From contig CALYLX010000058.1 of assembly GCA_944990035.1 (NCBI GenBank), positions 287,500-351,499 of the forward strand: a DNA stretch of 64,000 nt. Direction: 5' to 3'. This DNA is from Clitopilus passeckerianus (Eukaryota > Basidiomycota > Agaricomycetes > Agaricales > Entolomataceae). The translations under genes and the position numbers were made by a program. The notes beneath the pieces are model-generated. The model worked only from the letters and a program-made list of their open reading frames with translations. It was not told where the DNA came from and searched no databases. Numbering within the stretch: the first letter of the stretch is position 1; every line of letters starts with the position of its first letter. This document shows positions 11,546 through 21,634 of this stretch, piece after piece.

Positions 11546-12318
11546 TTACTTATCCAATTTAGTGAAAGCTGCATGTGTCAAAGTAATATCTGCGGCAGCA
11601 TGCAGACCAGGGATGATCGAGGTGTACGGCTCCTTCGAGACAGTATCGATGTGAGCCTGTTAACTCGTCAGCCAGCTGGTGCTCGTAACAAAGGCATGTA
11701 GCTTACTTGAACACTGTCCCAACCAATGAGCAGAACGTAAGTTCCCTTGTGCTCAACGGTTTCTCCCCATGTGATTGAACGAGGTGTGGTTTCCTTCTTC
11801 AGATTCTCGATCAACTTATCAAAAACTTCGAAGAATGCTTCCTTTGACACCCCGGGCTTGAGTTTCATCACGGCAATTTCAGTAGTGGCTGCACTGACTG
11901 CAGCGTTGTAGTCATTGTTGAAGTCGGCATGTACAAATTCGAATGGTTGTTTGGTCACCCGTCCGAAGAAACCCATGATTGCTACATAGTCGGGAGATTC
12001 TGCCAGATCGTAGTGCTGTTCGATGGTCTCCCAATCTGAATCACCATCAAGATTCTCAATCACAAAACATCGAGCATTTAGAGAATGAATGACGTACTAA
12101 CGAGGAAATAGCCTGTCTTCTTGTCCTCATTCTGGACGGCAGTGTATAGAGGGCTGATTCTTCCGATTAGCAAAATACCATCATTATGGAACAAGCCTTG
12201 ATACGAACGCAATGACGCCAGGCTGCTTGAGCATAAGATCAAGCCCTAGTTTCGCGATACCCACCGGGTCAGCCAGGAATTCATCAGAAGCAACCAAGGT
12301 GACAAACTCGACAGGCAT
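11546..12318 (-). CDS. Dimeric alpha/beta-barrel (Dabb-like) protein, copy B
   Basis: Tandem paralogue of the gene at 10500-11283. Exon 1 (12318 leftwards) starts MPVEFVTLVASDEFLADPVG. The middle exons carry the same SPLY...EDKKTGYFLV-type segment, and the barrel core TTEIAVMKLKPGVSKEAFFE up to LIGWDSVQ. The last exon starts AHIDTVSKEPYTS and ends KLDK with TAA 11546-11548. It differs from copy A in scattered residues and in a two-residue shorter loop (KKETTPRSITW against KKETTPVPDSITW). The start-to-start spacing of the two genes is 1035 bases. The function is unknown; a small-molecule-binding or minor catalytic role is only what the fold allows. Confidence 0.8.
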
Positions 12319-12899
12319 AGTGCGGTAGTGGCGGAAAGTGGTACTGTGAGACCGTCCACAGTGCTTCATCCATTGATCCTTTTGTATCCATCGAGCGAGA
12401 ACCCCGGAGCTAACGATGCCAATGCTATTAACAATCGTGTTGATGCTCCGAGTGCATTATCCCCATTTCTGAGAGAAAAGCTCTTGCATCGGCCGAGTCC
12501 GACCGCCGGATAGTCAACACTAGCCTTTAAAGGTTTTGGATAACCCGTTTTGCTTGGAGCTTACCCAAAAGTGCATCGTAATGGATAGTATCGCGCCGAG
12601 TCAGGACACCTTAGGATGCAAGTTAGGATGCCTTGACTCCCGTGTTACACGGGAGGTGTGAAAGCAAAGAACGCTGGCCAAGTCAAAAGCTACGCACTAG
12701 TCTCCTTGGGTTCCCGATGAATAATTGCAATCCACTCATCTACCATGATATTCGCGGGAAGGTTGTTGAGGAACCATGCTGCAAAGGGCTGTAATTAGCA
12801 CCGGCAAGTCCGGTCCCGCTTGCCCGACCAATCATTGGCCTCATGACGTCAGGGTTCCATCCAATAAAACCCGCCGTCCTCGAGCTCGCGATAAGCCAA
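12319..12899. promoter_or_regulatory. Divergent region, Dabb copy B / phosphate carrier
   Basis: About 580 bases between two start codons, without a convincing ORF. It contains a perfect 8-bp inverted repeat and a nearby direct repeat (see the separate entry), and it should hold both promoters. A 5' non-coding or short coding exon of the carrier gene may lie around 12775-12815. Confidence 0.45.
12637..12655. repeat. Perfect 8-bp palindrome with 3-base loop
   Basis: CTCCCGTG-TTA-CACGGGAG. Just upstream (about 12611-12631) TTAGGATGC occurs twice, separated by AAG. The element lies about 250 bases before the phosphate-carrier ATG and could be a transcription-factor site, but this is inference only. 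Confidence 0.4.
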
Positions 12900-14188
12900 A
12901 TGGCGCCGGTCAACGTCCCTACATTCACTGCACGCGACTATTATGCATTCTTCATGGCCGGTGGTATTGGTGCGACGTGAGCTTTGAATGCTTGCCCAGA
13001 AACCTTCTCATGCTAACGTTTGGATTCCCTCACTAAAGCCTTAGCCACGGGGCTATGACCCGTAAGCGGTCCGTTGTGCTGGAAGGCTTCGCGTAATCTG
13101 ACCAGAGGTTCAGCCATCGATGTTGTAAAAACAAGAATTCAAGTGGACCCAGCCTTCAAAGGCAAAGGTTTCGTGACGAGCACTCGTCAAGTTATAACCA
13201 ACGAAGGGGCACGCGCCCTCCTCACGGGCTTTGGTCCAACAGCAGTCGGCTACCTCGTTCAAGGAGGTGCAAAATTTGCTGGTTACGAGTTCTGGAAGAG
13301 AAAGATGGTCCAAATCTCCGGTGACTCAGAGACAGCAACAAAATACCGCACTGTGATCTATCTCGGTTCTGCGTCTATCGCTGAGTATGTCCCTACTAGA
13401 AAGGCTTTCTGAGGCGTAAACTGACTATGGATGGGCCTCCACAGATTCTTTGCAGACATACTACTTACACCCCTTGAGGCCACCCGTATACGGCTGGTGT
13501 CGCAACGTGGTTATGCCACGGGGTTGGTGAGCGGCTTCACACGGTTAGCGCGAGAAGGTGGTCTCCGGGAGCTTTACGCAGGTTTTGTACCTATCTTGTT
13601 CAAGTATGTCATTCCTTACTTCTCAGCCACGATCTCAACGTGCGAGCATGTCATCACAGGCAAATACCTTTCGCCATTGGCCAATTCACCGTCAACGAAT
13701 TATGCCATGAACTCGCATTCAGGAGCATGTCCGAAGAAACGAAGCGGAATCTGTCCTATTCATCAAAGTTGACTATCTCCCTCGGTAGCGGTATTATCGC
13801 AGGATTTGCCGCTGCGATTTTTAGTCAGGTAAGTCGTTCGCCATGGTAGTAATAATGATATGATCTTAACCGTTATCAACTCACTCGACAGCCCGCGGAC
13901 ACACTCCTCAGTCAGATCAACAAGGGGCATGGCCCTAAAGGCACCATGATGCATCGTCTAGCTACCCTTGCTAAGGAAGCAGGTTTCCGAGGATTGTTTG
14001 CTGGGCTGGGTCCTCGTATGATTATGACGGCTGGTCTCGTTTCATCCCAATTTGTTATGTATGGTGCAGTTAAAGAGGGTAAGTTATTCCTTTTGTTCAT
14101 CCCCAAAATAATCTGAGCTCAATTCATTCTCAAAGCCCTTCATGCACCACCTGGGATTGAGATTCACAAGGAAGGAAAGTCTGATTAA
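12900..14188 (+). CDS. mir1: Mitochondrial phosphate carrier (Mir1 type)
   Basis: Inner-membrane mitochondrial carrier that imports phosphate for ATP synthesis. The first exon reads [22 protein letters not shown]. Three carrier repeats follow, each with its PX[DE]XX[RK] signature: PIDVVKTR (created by splicing across a GTAAGC intron at about 13061-13113), PLEATRIR (about 13470-13495) and [11 protein letters not shown] (about 13891-13925). The third repeat ends with [15 protein letters not shown], as in the Mir1 group, and a short last exon encodes a Pro-rich tail ending KSD with TAA 14186-14188. Short introns interrupt repeats 1, 2 and 3. The start at 12900 gives a plausible short N-terminus, but an upstream exon cannot be excluded. 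No frame break was noticed. Confidence 0.9.
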
Positions 14189-14976
14189 AAGTGGTCTCAA
14201 GTAGGGTGCCAATGTCTTCTCAATCCATGGATCGTGTAACTGCCTGTACTGATATAATTCTGACTTCCTAGTCTAGAAACGAACGTCTTGCGATAGATTA
14301 GATATCTATTTTCTTCAATATCATAGATCTGATACCAGTTACTATGTTCTGGATACTTCTTCAAGCCGCAAGAGTAGCTCATGGGCTCGGGAGACAAATT
14401 GAAGGGCTCATTCGGCGTCTGGGTTGAGCGCTGGAACGGATCAATCGGTGATGTCGTTGTTACCGTCATCATTTCTCCAGCCAGTCATCTTGAAACGGTC
14501 AAATCTCCAGTTGATTGCCGGTTCTTGGTCCTTGCAGCTCTTCCGCGAAACATTTCCAACGAAGCGATGACTTGCTCAGGCGTATCTGATGCTTATCTTT
14601 GTCCTACACGACAGGAAGGGGATTGTATCTTGCGGTCTCAGTGCTCTATTTACTCGTCAAATCTGACATTTCGACAGTTCTCTGGGCATCACGCACACAA
14701 GATTCCCACTGATGGGCCCACTGGGGTTTAGATGAGATGGAGCCAGCACAGCTCACTTTGTTGTAGCAAGGGGCGCCTGGTGATTGTATCACTGAGGTGC
14801 GGTGCAGGGTCCCTTTGGCCTCGGGACTATAAGTAAGGATCAGCCCTCTCTTGGAATCTTTGCCCGGCGCCCCCGTACTCCCAGGTCCTCCCAACCTCAC
14901 CCCGAGGCTTTTGCTTCGTTTTCCCATTCCTTTCAGCAGGTTCTGGAATTCCTCTCTTTTGCTCTTTGCTTTCAGG
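14189..14976. other. Intergenic region, no gene seen
   Basis: About 790 bases between the phosphate carrier and the PL14 lyase, both on the plus strand. ORFs on both strands are of mixed composition without family features. The right end holds the lyase promoter, with a TATAAG at 14828-14833. Confidence 0.5.
14828..14833 (+). promoter_or_regulatory. TATA-like element of PL14 gene
   Basis: TATAAG in the context GGGACTATAAGTAAGG, about 145 bases before the ATG at 14977, followed by a CT-rich stretch as is common before fungal transcription starts. The assignment rests on position and sequence only. Confidence 0.4.
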
Positions 14977-16187
14977 ATGTCTCGCTCAGCTATCGTCGTT
15001 TTCTCCCCCCTTCGTTTCATCGTCTTGCTATTTGCTCTCTTTTCTGTCGCGCCGATCAACGCTGCACCAGTCAAGTACAGGCGGTCTCAAGATGCTGAGG
15101 TCCTGGCTGCTCGATCCGTGATCGCTGCAGAACCCAGAGCTGAGCCTGCTATATCGACCATCCTGTCTCGAGGTTTAACCATGCATGTCCGCTCCAGGCT
15201 CTTCCCGCTATGGGCTGCCAAACGAGCTGCAGGCAACCTCCTTGGATGGTTGTTCCCCGTCGACGGTGCCGCCTCAAAATGGACCACGGCAGAGGGCTCC
15301 GGCTCCCTTGCCTTGAGCGATAGCACACTGGGTGTCACGCATGCATCAGGACCCAAATATTCCTACGTTACCTTCGAGGGTAAGAAGGCGCTCAAGGCCC
15401 ATTATCCCAAGGGCAGTTACCGTCCTGGCGCCAATGACGGTTCACCAGCGGGTGGAATATCTTTCTATATTAGTGGCCCCGACGACGTGGACCTCACCAC
15501 GGCAAAGGAGGCTACCTTTGGCTACTCCCTTTTCTTCCCTGAGGGTTTTGAATGGGTCAAAGGTGGAAAGCTCCCTGGGTTCTGTAAGACCCCATATCGT
15601 TCTGTGGAGTGCACAACTAATATCATTTTCTTCTAGACGGTGGTGATAATGATGAAGTCTCCCGCGGCTGTTCAGGTGGTCGTCGAGATATCAAATGCTT
15701 CTCTGCACGTCTGATGTGGCGTCCCGAGGGTGCCGGAGAAATGTACACCTATCTTCCCCCTTACGATGAGCCAGGCTTCGAGGCCAACAAGAAGCAGTGC
15801 TCCGTCCCCAACTCCGACTGCAACCCCACCTACGGCACTTCGCTGAATCGTGGTAGCTTCCATTTCAAGGAAGGCGCATGGACCACTGTTTCCGAGCGTG
15901 TCAAGCTCAACACTGCAGGCAAAGCCGATGGAGAACTCGAATTATTCGTTGAAGGAAAGAGTGTTGTCAACGTCTCTGGGCTCAAAATTCGAGATAGTGA
16001 CCAAGGCAGGATAAGGGGAATCTTCATGCAGTCATTCTTCGGAGGTGAGCCCTTGTATCTTTTGTGGCGGTGGTTCATGTACCGACTGATCTTGTGATTT
16101 TAAGGCCACGACCGCGACTGGGCGTCACCCAAGGATCAAGACATCTACTTTGCTGACCTTTCTGTTGCTATCACCGAGAAGCTTTGA
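14977..16187 (+). CDS. Polysaccharide lyase family 14 (glucuronan/alginate lyase-like), secreted
   Basis: A predicted secreted lyase that would cleave uronic-acid polymers by beta-elimination; in fungi the family is linked to glucuronan. ATG 14977 starts a signal peptide (basic MSR, then a hydrophobic core FIVLLFALFSVAPINA). The lyase domain begins after a variable stretch, with KWTTAEGSGSLALSDSTLGV. It carries family landmarks: an ATFGYSLFFPEGFEWVKGGK segment, LPGFYGGDN formed across the intron at about 15584-15635, CSGGRR, FSARLMWRPEG, and near the end FMQSFFGGHDRDWASP (across the intron at about 16045-16104). The stop is TGA 16185-16187. Six or more cysteines suit an extracellular protein. 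Activity on a particular polymer is inferred from the family. Confidence 0.85.
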
Positions 16188-16414
16188 GAGCAATTTTTTT
16201 GAGTTAAGGGGTAGCATCGACCAATTGATTTGGCTCAATGTGATAGTTTTGGGGTTCGGGACTACGGCTTGAAGCTTGACTATTTGCAATAGTTTAGTCT
16301 TCACATTCCAATCTTGTGTCTGTACACAGATGCTACAGATAATACATACACGGAAGGCATGACATGGAGAGAGGTTCTCTCTAAGTTAGGACTTTCAGAG
16401 GATCCCAAGCGAGA

Positions 16415-19400
16415 CTAGTCCATGGATCTTTCGTTTAGGCCGAGGCATGTTGCCAACTTATCCTTTACTGAGGCCGTAGAATTATGATCGAGGTCCCAAG
16501 CCAGGAAACGCCGGCAAACTGCTTCCGCGTCTGCAAGGTCCTCCTTCTCCTTTGACGACATGTCTTCATCCAGCAGGATGCCTATCTCATGATTGGAGAC
16601 CAAATTGCTAAACCCAGGACAAACTCTACCAGAGCCAGACTGGACTTTAGTGGTGTATCTTACCTGACATACTGCGCACGCTCAACCAGGCGTGAAGGAA
16701 GTCCAAACAGTGCAGCACATTGCGCTGCGTGAGAGTTCAACGATAGCCCAGGAGCCATGCTGTAGCAATGTGAAGTAAGCGACCAAACAAAGAAACGAAA
16801 GTCTCACCGATATAGGTACGTTATATTTTCACCCACAGTGGGAGACTTCGTTTGCGCCGTGGTCGAGTTAGTGAACCCGTTGGAGGTGGCTTCTGATTCC
16901 AAGATACGGCCTTCACTGGTTGTGAATAAGACTTCCATGTGGCAGAAAGATATGGGAATGTTCTCTGGATTTAGCAAATCCTCTCGAAAAACGTCATGGA
17001 AGTGCGTCGCAACGAGGACCTTGGGGCAGCTGCGCCCACGTTTCAATAGATGTTGCAATACTCCACAGAAAATGCCTGCGCCATCTGTTTTGGATTGGTA
17101 TTTTCCGTTAACATTAGCGTAGCCCGGTGTACAACGGACCTGTAGCAAGGGTGCCTTTTCCGAATTCGTCCAGAAGAACGAGGGACCGACAAGTGCAGTT
17201 TCGCAGTGCAAGGGACACTTGGTTCAAATCAATCATGAAAGCTGACTGGACCTGGAAAGCTCTTCAGCGTCCACTTAAAAACAACTGGTTATGCCCGGAC
17301 CCTTGAAACCGACTCCCTAGTGGATATTCTAGTAAAGACTTGTTCTGACATAAGTGCAGGCGAAAACATTTCAGGCTGACACTTACTCTTGTCCACAAGG
17401 CCAAGTGTAGCGGCTTCTGCTGGAACGAAACTATGAATGGGGCCGTCATGCTTTAGTTAGACAGCTTGGTCGGCTGGACAAACACATACCATCCAACCTA
17501 CAGAAATATTACACGATGTTCAATGAAAGAACGCGAAGGTTCTCACTGACCTGCGCCATGATCTGGATGAGGGCGATCTAATCAAGTTGAGATGGCTGCA
17601 TCAGAGCAAGGTTATCCCATTCAACTGACTTGTTTAAGATAAACGCTCTGAAAAAAAATTCATTAGACACATCGCCCATCCGGATACTTCTACCTACCTT
17701 CCCACAAGCGTTGGCTCCAGTGCATAGTAGGATACTGTTACCAGTCTTCGAGTTGGGCGGTCGAGCACCAGGTGCGTGACTTCCCCCACCAACAATGTGT
17801 GCGTCGTTTGGAACAAACATATCGACAACCTGTTCTTGCAAGGGATGCCTAGAAACGGTCCCTTAACGTGTTGTCTCCTGTCTCCTTCCAATTATAGGAC
17901 TTACCTTCCCTGAGTGATGTCGATCATATTCTCCTCTATCATTATGGGTCTCTGATAATTGTTGGCCCTAGAAACCTCAGCAAATGACAACAGGCAGTCA
18001 AGTTCAGCGCATATTTGACAAGCATGAGTGATTGGATCCTCATAAACCAAGATCTCTTCAAGGAGGGCGTGGACGATCTCAATTTCACGATCCACAATCG
18101 CTGAATGAAGGTCGCCGATATGTGCGTCCATGTCTGTGTAAAGTAAGATTTCGGGCAAGCATGACAGGCATAAAATGGCACCATGCATCTCCTGAGACTT
18201 GAAGTAGACGTTGGCGCTGAAGAAAATCGTCTATTAGAGTGACTCAGGGGAGACATGGGAAAGATCTACTTTGACGAAAACTGTGGTAGGGGTCGTATCA
18301 GCAGTTTATTGAAGATAATAGTGGGGAATACCTGGAAACTCCACCCTTCGATACCGTCGATTTGACCTCCAGATTCCCACTGAGGTAGCATCGGCACACA
18401 TATCAAGAAGCCTGAATGTTCTAAGAATGGAGCCGAACATTTGGTGTTGAACCCACCTAATTGAGGAAAATAGACGACATTGAGGGAAGAAAAGTGAGGC
18501 GGCACAGAGTCCGCAATCTGTTCGGCGACTTTGCTCTATTGACAAGATGTAGTCAGAGGGAGAAACAGACAAGATTAAGCTTGACTTACTAAGACATCGT
18601 CGATGCCGCTGTATACATGCTTTCTGTTGTCCAAGTCCTCGTCAATATTACGCCTTACACAGATCCTGCCAGCTTCTGTGGACTCCTCCCAATCGATCTA
18701 CATAGAATGGTTGACTTTACAGCTTCAACCTAGGGATCACCTCACTTACAACGTCATTGATTCTCATACCAACCTCCTTGAACTTCACACTCTCCAGTGC
18801 AGTGGTAAGCTAACATAATTATCAGTCCGTGTCGAAGATCTAGCGGTTGAGCACCCACCTTGGCGATGAATGCAACTTGCATGGCTGAGTGTAAATCAGA
18901 GAGGCAGTCCCTGATCATTGCACCATGGAACGAAAACTTTGGCTAGATCAATAAGCTAACTTTTCTTGGGTGGAAAGGCACGGAACCTTGACGATCCCCT
19001 GCCAGTCGTATAGCTTTCCTCGACCCGCCTTTAACATGGTAAGGATTCGAGGAACATTCTTCATGCCATTCAGGTGTCCGTGTATGAGGCTTGCAGTGGC
19101 AATGTTCTCCGGATGGGAGAAGCAGGCAACGGCATCATGGCGGGAGCGAATTACATCTAGAGAAAGAGAGGGTCGAAGCAGCCAAGTTCGCATCAGCGAA
19201 CGCCCCAGGGTTGTTTTCGTGTTATCCAAGGTACCTACGTAAAAGATGCGACTGCGTCAGCCGGGTCAGACCAGATAGGAAAGGATGACAAACCGAAGAG
19301 GGAAAGACCTTCTTTGGTCTTGTCAGAGTGGATTGAAGCATGGCTTTCATTCTCAAATAGTTGCAAGGACCTGAAGAACGGTCAGCGAATGCAATTCACC

Positions 19401-20564
19401 AGCGAGGGGTAGTATACAGCAACGCGTCGCCGTTTATCTGCATCACTTCGTTCCTGGGACGTGAGAAGAACTTGAAGGTGAGGGCGGATTGAGGGGACCA
19501 CAGTGACGCACAAAGATATGATTTCAATACGCGACACATCCAGGCCACTGATGCCTTCTTCGTGGAGATCGTTGACAGCACGATCGCGAACGAGAGAGTC
19601 AAGGAGAGCGCCTATCGAAGCCAACTTGGAATCATTGTGAGCTGGCGAACCCAAGAGAATTGAACAGACTGGTCTTACGCAAAGCGGAGAGGACTCGACG
19701 AAGGCATAATTGGAAATTCTGATCAATGCATTCCACTTCTGCAAAGTCGGATCCCCGATAGAGTCCTTTCGAGCTTGCATAAACTCATATGCATTCTTGC
19801 CAGTCGTGCCGGCTTCTGAAGCTGAGTCTTCGGCGGGATTCAAAGGAAGGCCAGAAAGTAGATGCAAGGAAAGTAACCGAGAACGGCCGCGTGTTGCAGT
19901 GAACTCCTTGTGTGGTCTAATTTGGAAGAAACCACCGCGTTGATCCACTGAAGAGAAAGTCCAATCAGAAAGCATTCCGGAACAGAGAGTCAGCTAAACT
20001 CACTCTGGTCACGGAGTTCATCGATAAAGGCATCCTCGGCCTTCGAGCTCGTCAACACCACATCGGGGTCGAACTGTTCCAAAACTGGGGAACATAATGT
20101 CAAATGCAGTGGCATATATAGACAACTTACTCATGCTAGTGAGGTCGTATGGCGGCCACTCTTCCGTGTCTTCAAGGACGGAGAGCACACCCTTTTGAGA
20201 TTCATAGAGGGCACACCCCATTCTACCGCTTTATTCCTGATGAGCGCCATGGCGAGGCTTTGTGAATGATACCACGAACTGCACGTTCCAGGTGGTAAGG
20301 TACGTCTACAAGATTATGTTTAAATCGATTTCAAGCTTGCAGTACTGGTCCACCCACCTTGGAAGTTTCCTCCGTTTCTTCGCTATCAGTTCCCGATGCA
20401 GCAGACGGGCCGTCAGGTTCCATTGCTTGCCATCTCACTTGCTTCGACCTCGCATTATCCTCATGCATGGCACCCCCAGTACCATCAGATGCCTCATCTT
20501 TGGAGACATCCGCAAGGTCTCGGGTCAATTGAACCTTCCTTCGTTTCGGAGGTGGAGAGCGCAT
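16415..20564 (-). CDS. msh5: MutS homologue 5 (meiotic recombination)
   Basis: Msh5 pairs with Msh4 as a clamp that stabilises meiotic crossover intermediates. The start at 20564 gives a basic nuclear-type N-terminus (PPPKRRK) and an acidic linker. Further exons carry [20 protein letters not shown], and the Msh5-typical lever region [20 protein letters not shown] and [16 protein letters not shown] (about 18950-19230). The ATPase follows, with Walker A TGANACGK split by an intron (about 17700), [14 protein letters not shown], and Walker [12 protein letters not shown] (about 17150-17200). The C-terminal helix region ends with TAG 16415-16417. At least fifteen short introns are present. One anomaly: near 20220-20235 the conserved segment [16 protein letters not shown] changes frame at an AAA run (TTT on the plus strand, 20230-20232). 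This is one missing A, or a splice pattern I could not resolve. Confidence 0.9.
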
Positions 20565-21634
20565 GTTTGAATGGCACTCTCCAGAGCTACGTTGAGAATA
20601 TATGCGTTAGGCAAACACTCCGCCTTCCCAATTAGGTGGCGGCGTTTCCTTCATTTACGACTCGCTTCAAACACAGAAACGAGAAGAAAACGACCACTCT
20701 CCTCCAATCATCAATGGGTTATTGAGTGGTTCTGCGTGCGTGATGAAAAGGTGGACGAGATATTCAGTAGAAGATCTACGCAATGCAGAAACCCCGCTCT
20801 ACGCTACTAGAAGGCATATATAAAACCTCTATAACGCCTGGCTGATTATTCTCCCTTCTCCTGTTCAACCCCTGCTCCAAATTCGTCCTCACCGTTGTAT
20901 CAACCCCTGTCGTCAACCCGGAAAGTGCAGGCCCCGCAGGGCTAAATCCCTCTGTCCGTTTCAGGACCATGCGCCTATCCCGCACGTTTACAGACAGACA
21001 GAAGGTCTCTCCCTCAACCAGATCATGCGGGGCTCAAGGTGCCATTTCCACAAATGTAACAATCGCCATTGTTCTTGTCTATCATGTGTTATTCTTTTCC
21101 TCTCCTACCGTCCTTCGACTTGCAGCATCTGTTGGCCAACTGGATTTCCAATGCGCGTTGCTCAACGGATTCTCTGATGTTACAGATGCGCTGGTGCCTT
21201 CCCTCGCATCACTCTACCGCGAAAGAGGATGCAAATGTAAGTCCTCTTACTATTACTATGCATCATTTCCCTATACAATCTGACGTTTTCGCCAGGACCT
21301 TGGAGATCCGCATTTCGCTTCCGCCCCCACCAAGTAACACTCCGGAGCTTTGTACTGCGACTGTGCTGGACTCTTGTGAAGCGATGCGCCGTTTGCTCCA
21401 GCAGGAGTCAGTTTGAAGACCTCATAGTGGTCAGTAACTGAAGCTGTCACCAACCACCGTCTAATATGATTCTCTTATAGCGGAGGAGATCCGATTGTGA
21501 TGAACAGGAGCCATAACGATTATAACCTCACTGCTCGTCAGATAATTGGCGAGGTAGGAGAGGTACAAAGGTTCATCTATCGTTACAACTCCCGGTGGGA
21601 GATTTCTGGAACTACACGCATGTACAAATGTCGC
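20565..21634. other. Intergenic region with one doubtful small ORF
   Basis: About 1.07 kb between the MSH5 start and the end of the adenylation-domain gene. A plus-strand ATG at 20969 opens 104 codons with one hydrophobic segment (VTIAIVLVYHVLFFSS) but no family resemblance. Overlapping frames give a Cys/His-rich run (about 21026-21095) and a possible spliced end DLGDPHFASAPTK after an intron at about 21237-21295. None of these is convincing as a gene. The MSH5 promoter must lie at the left. Confidence 0.3.
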
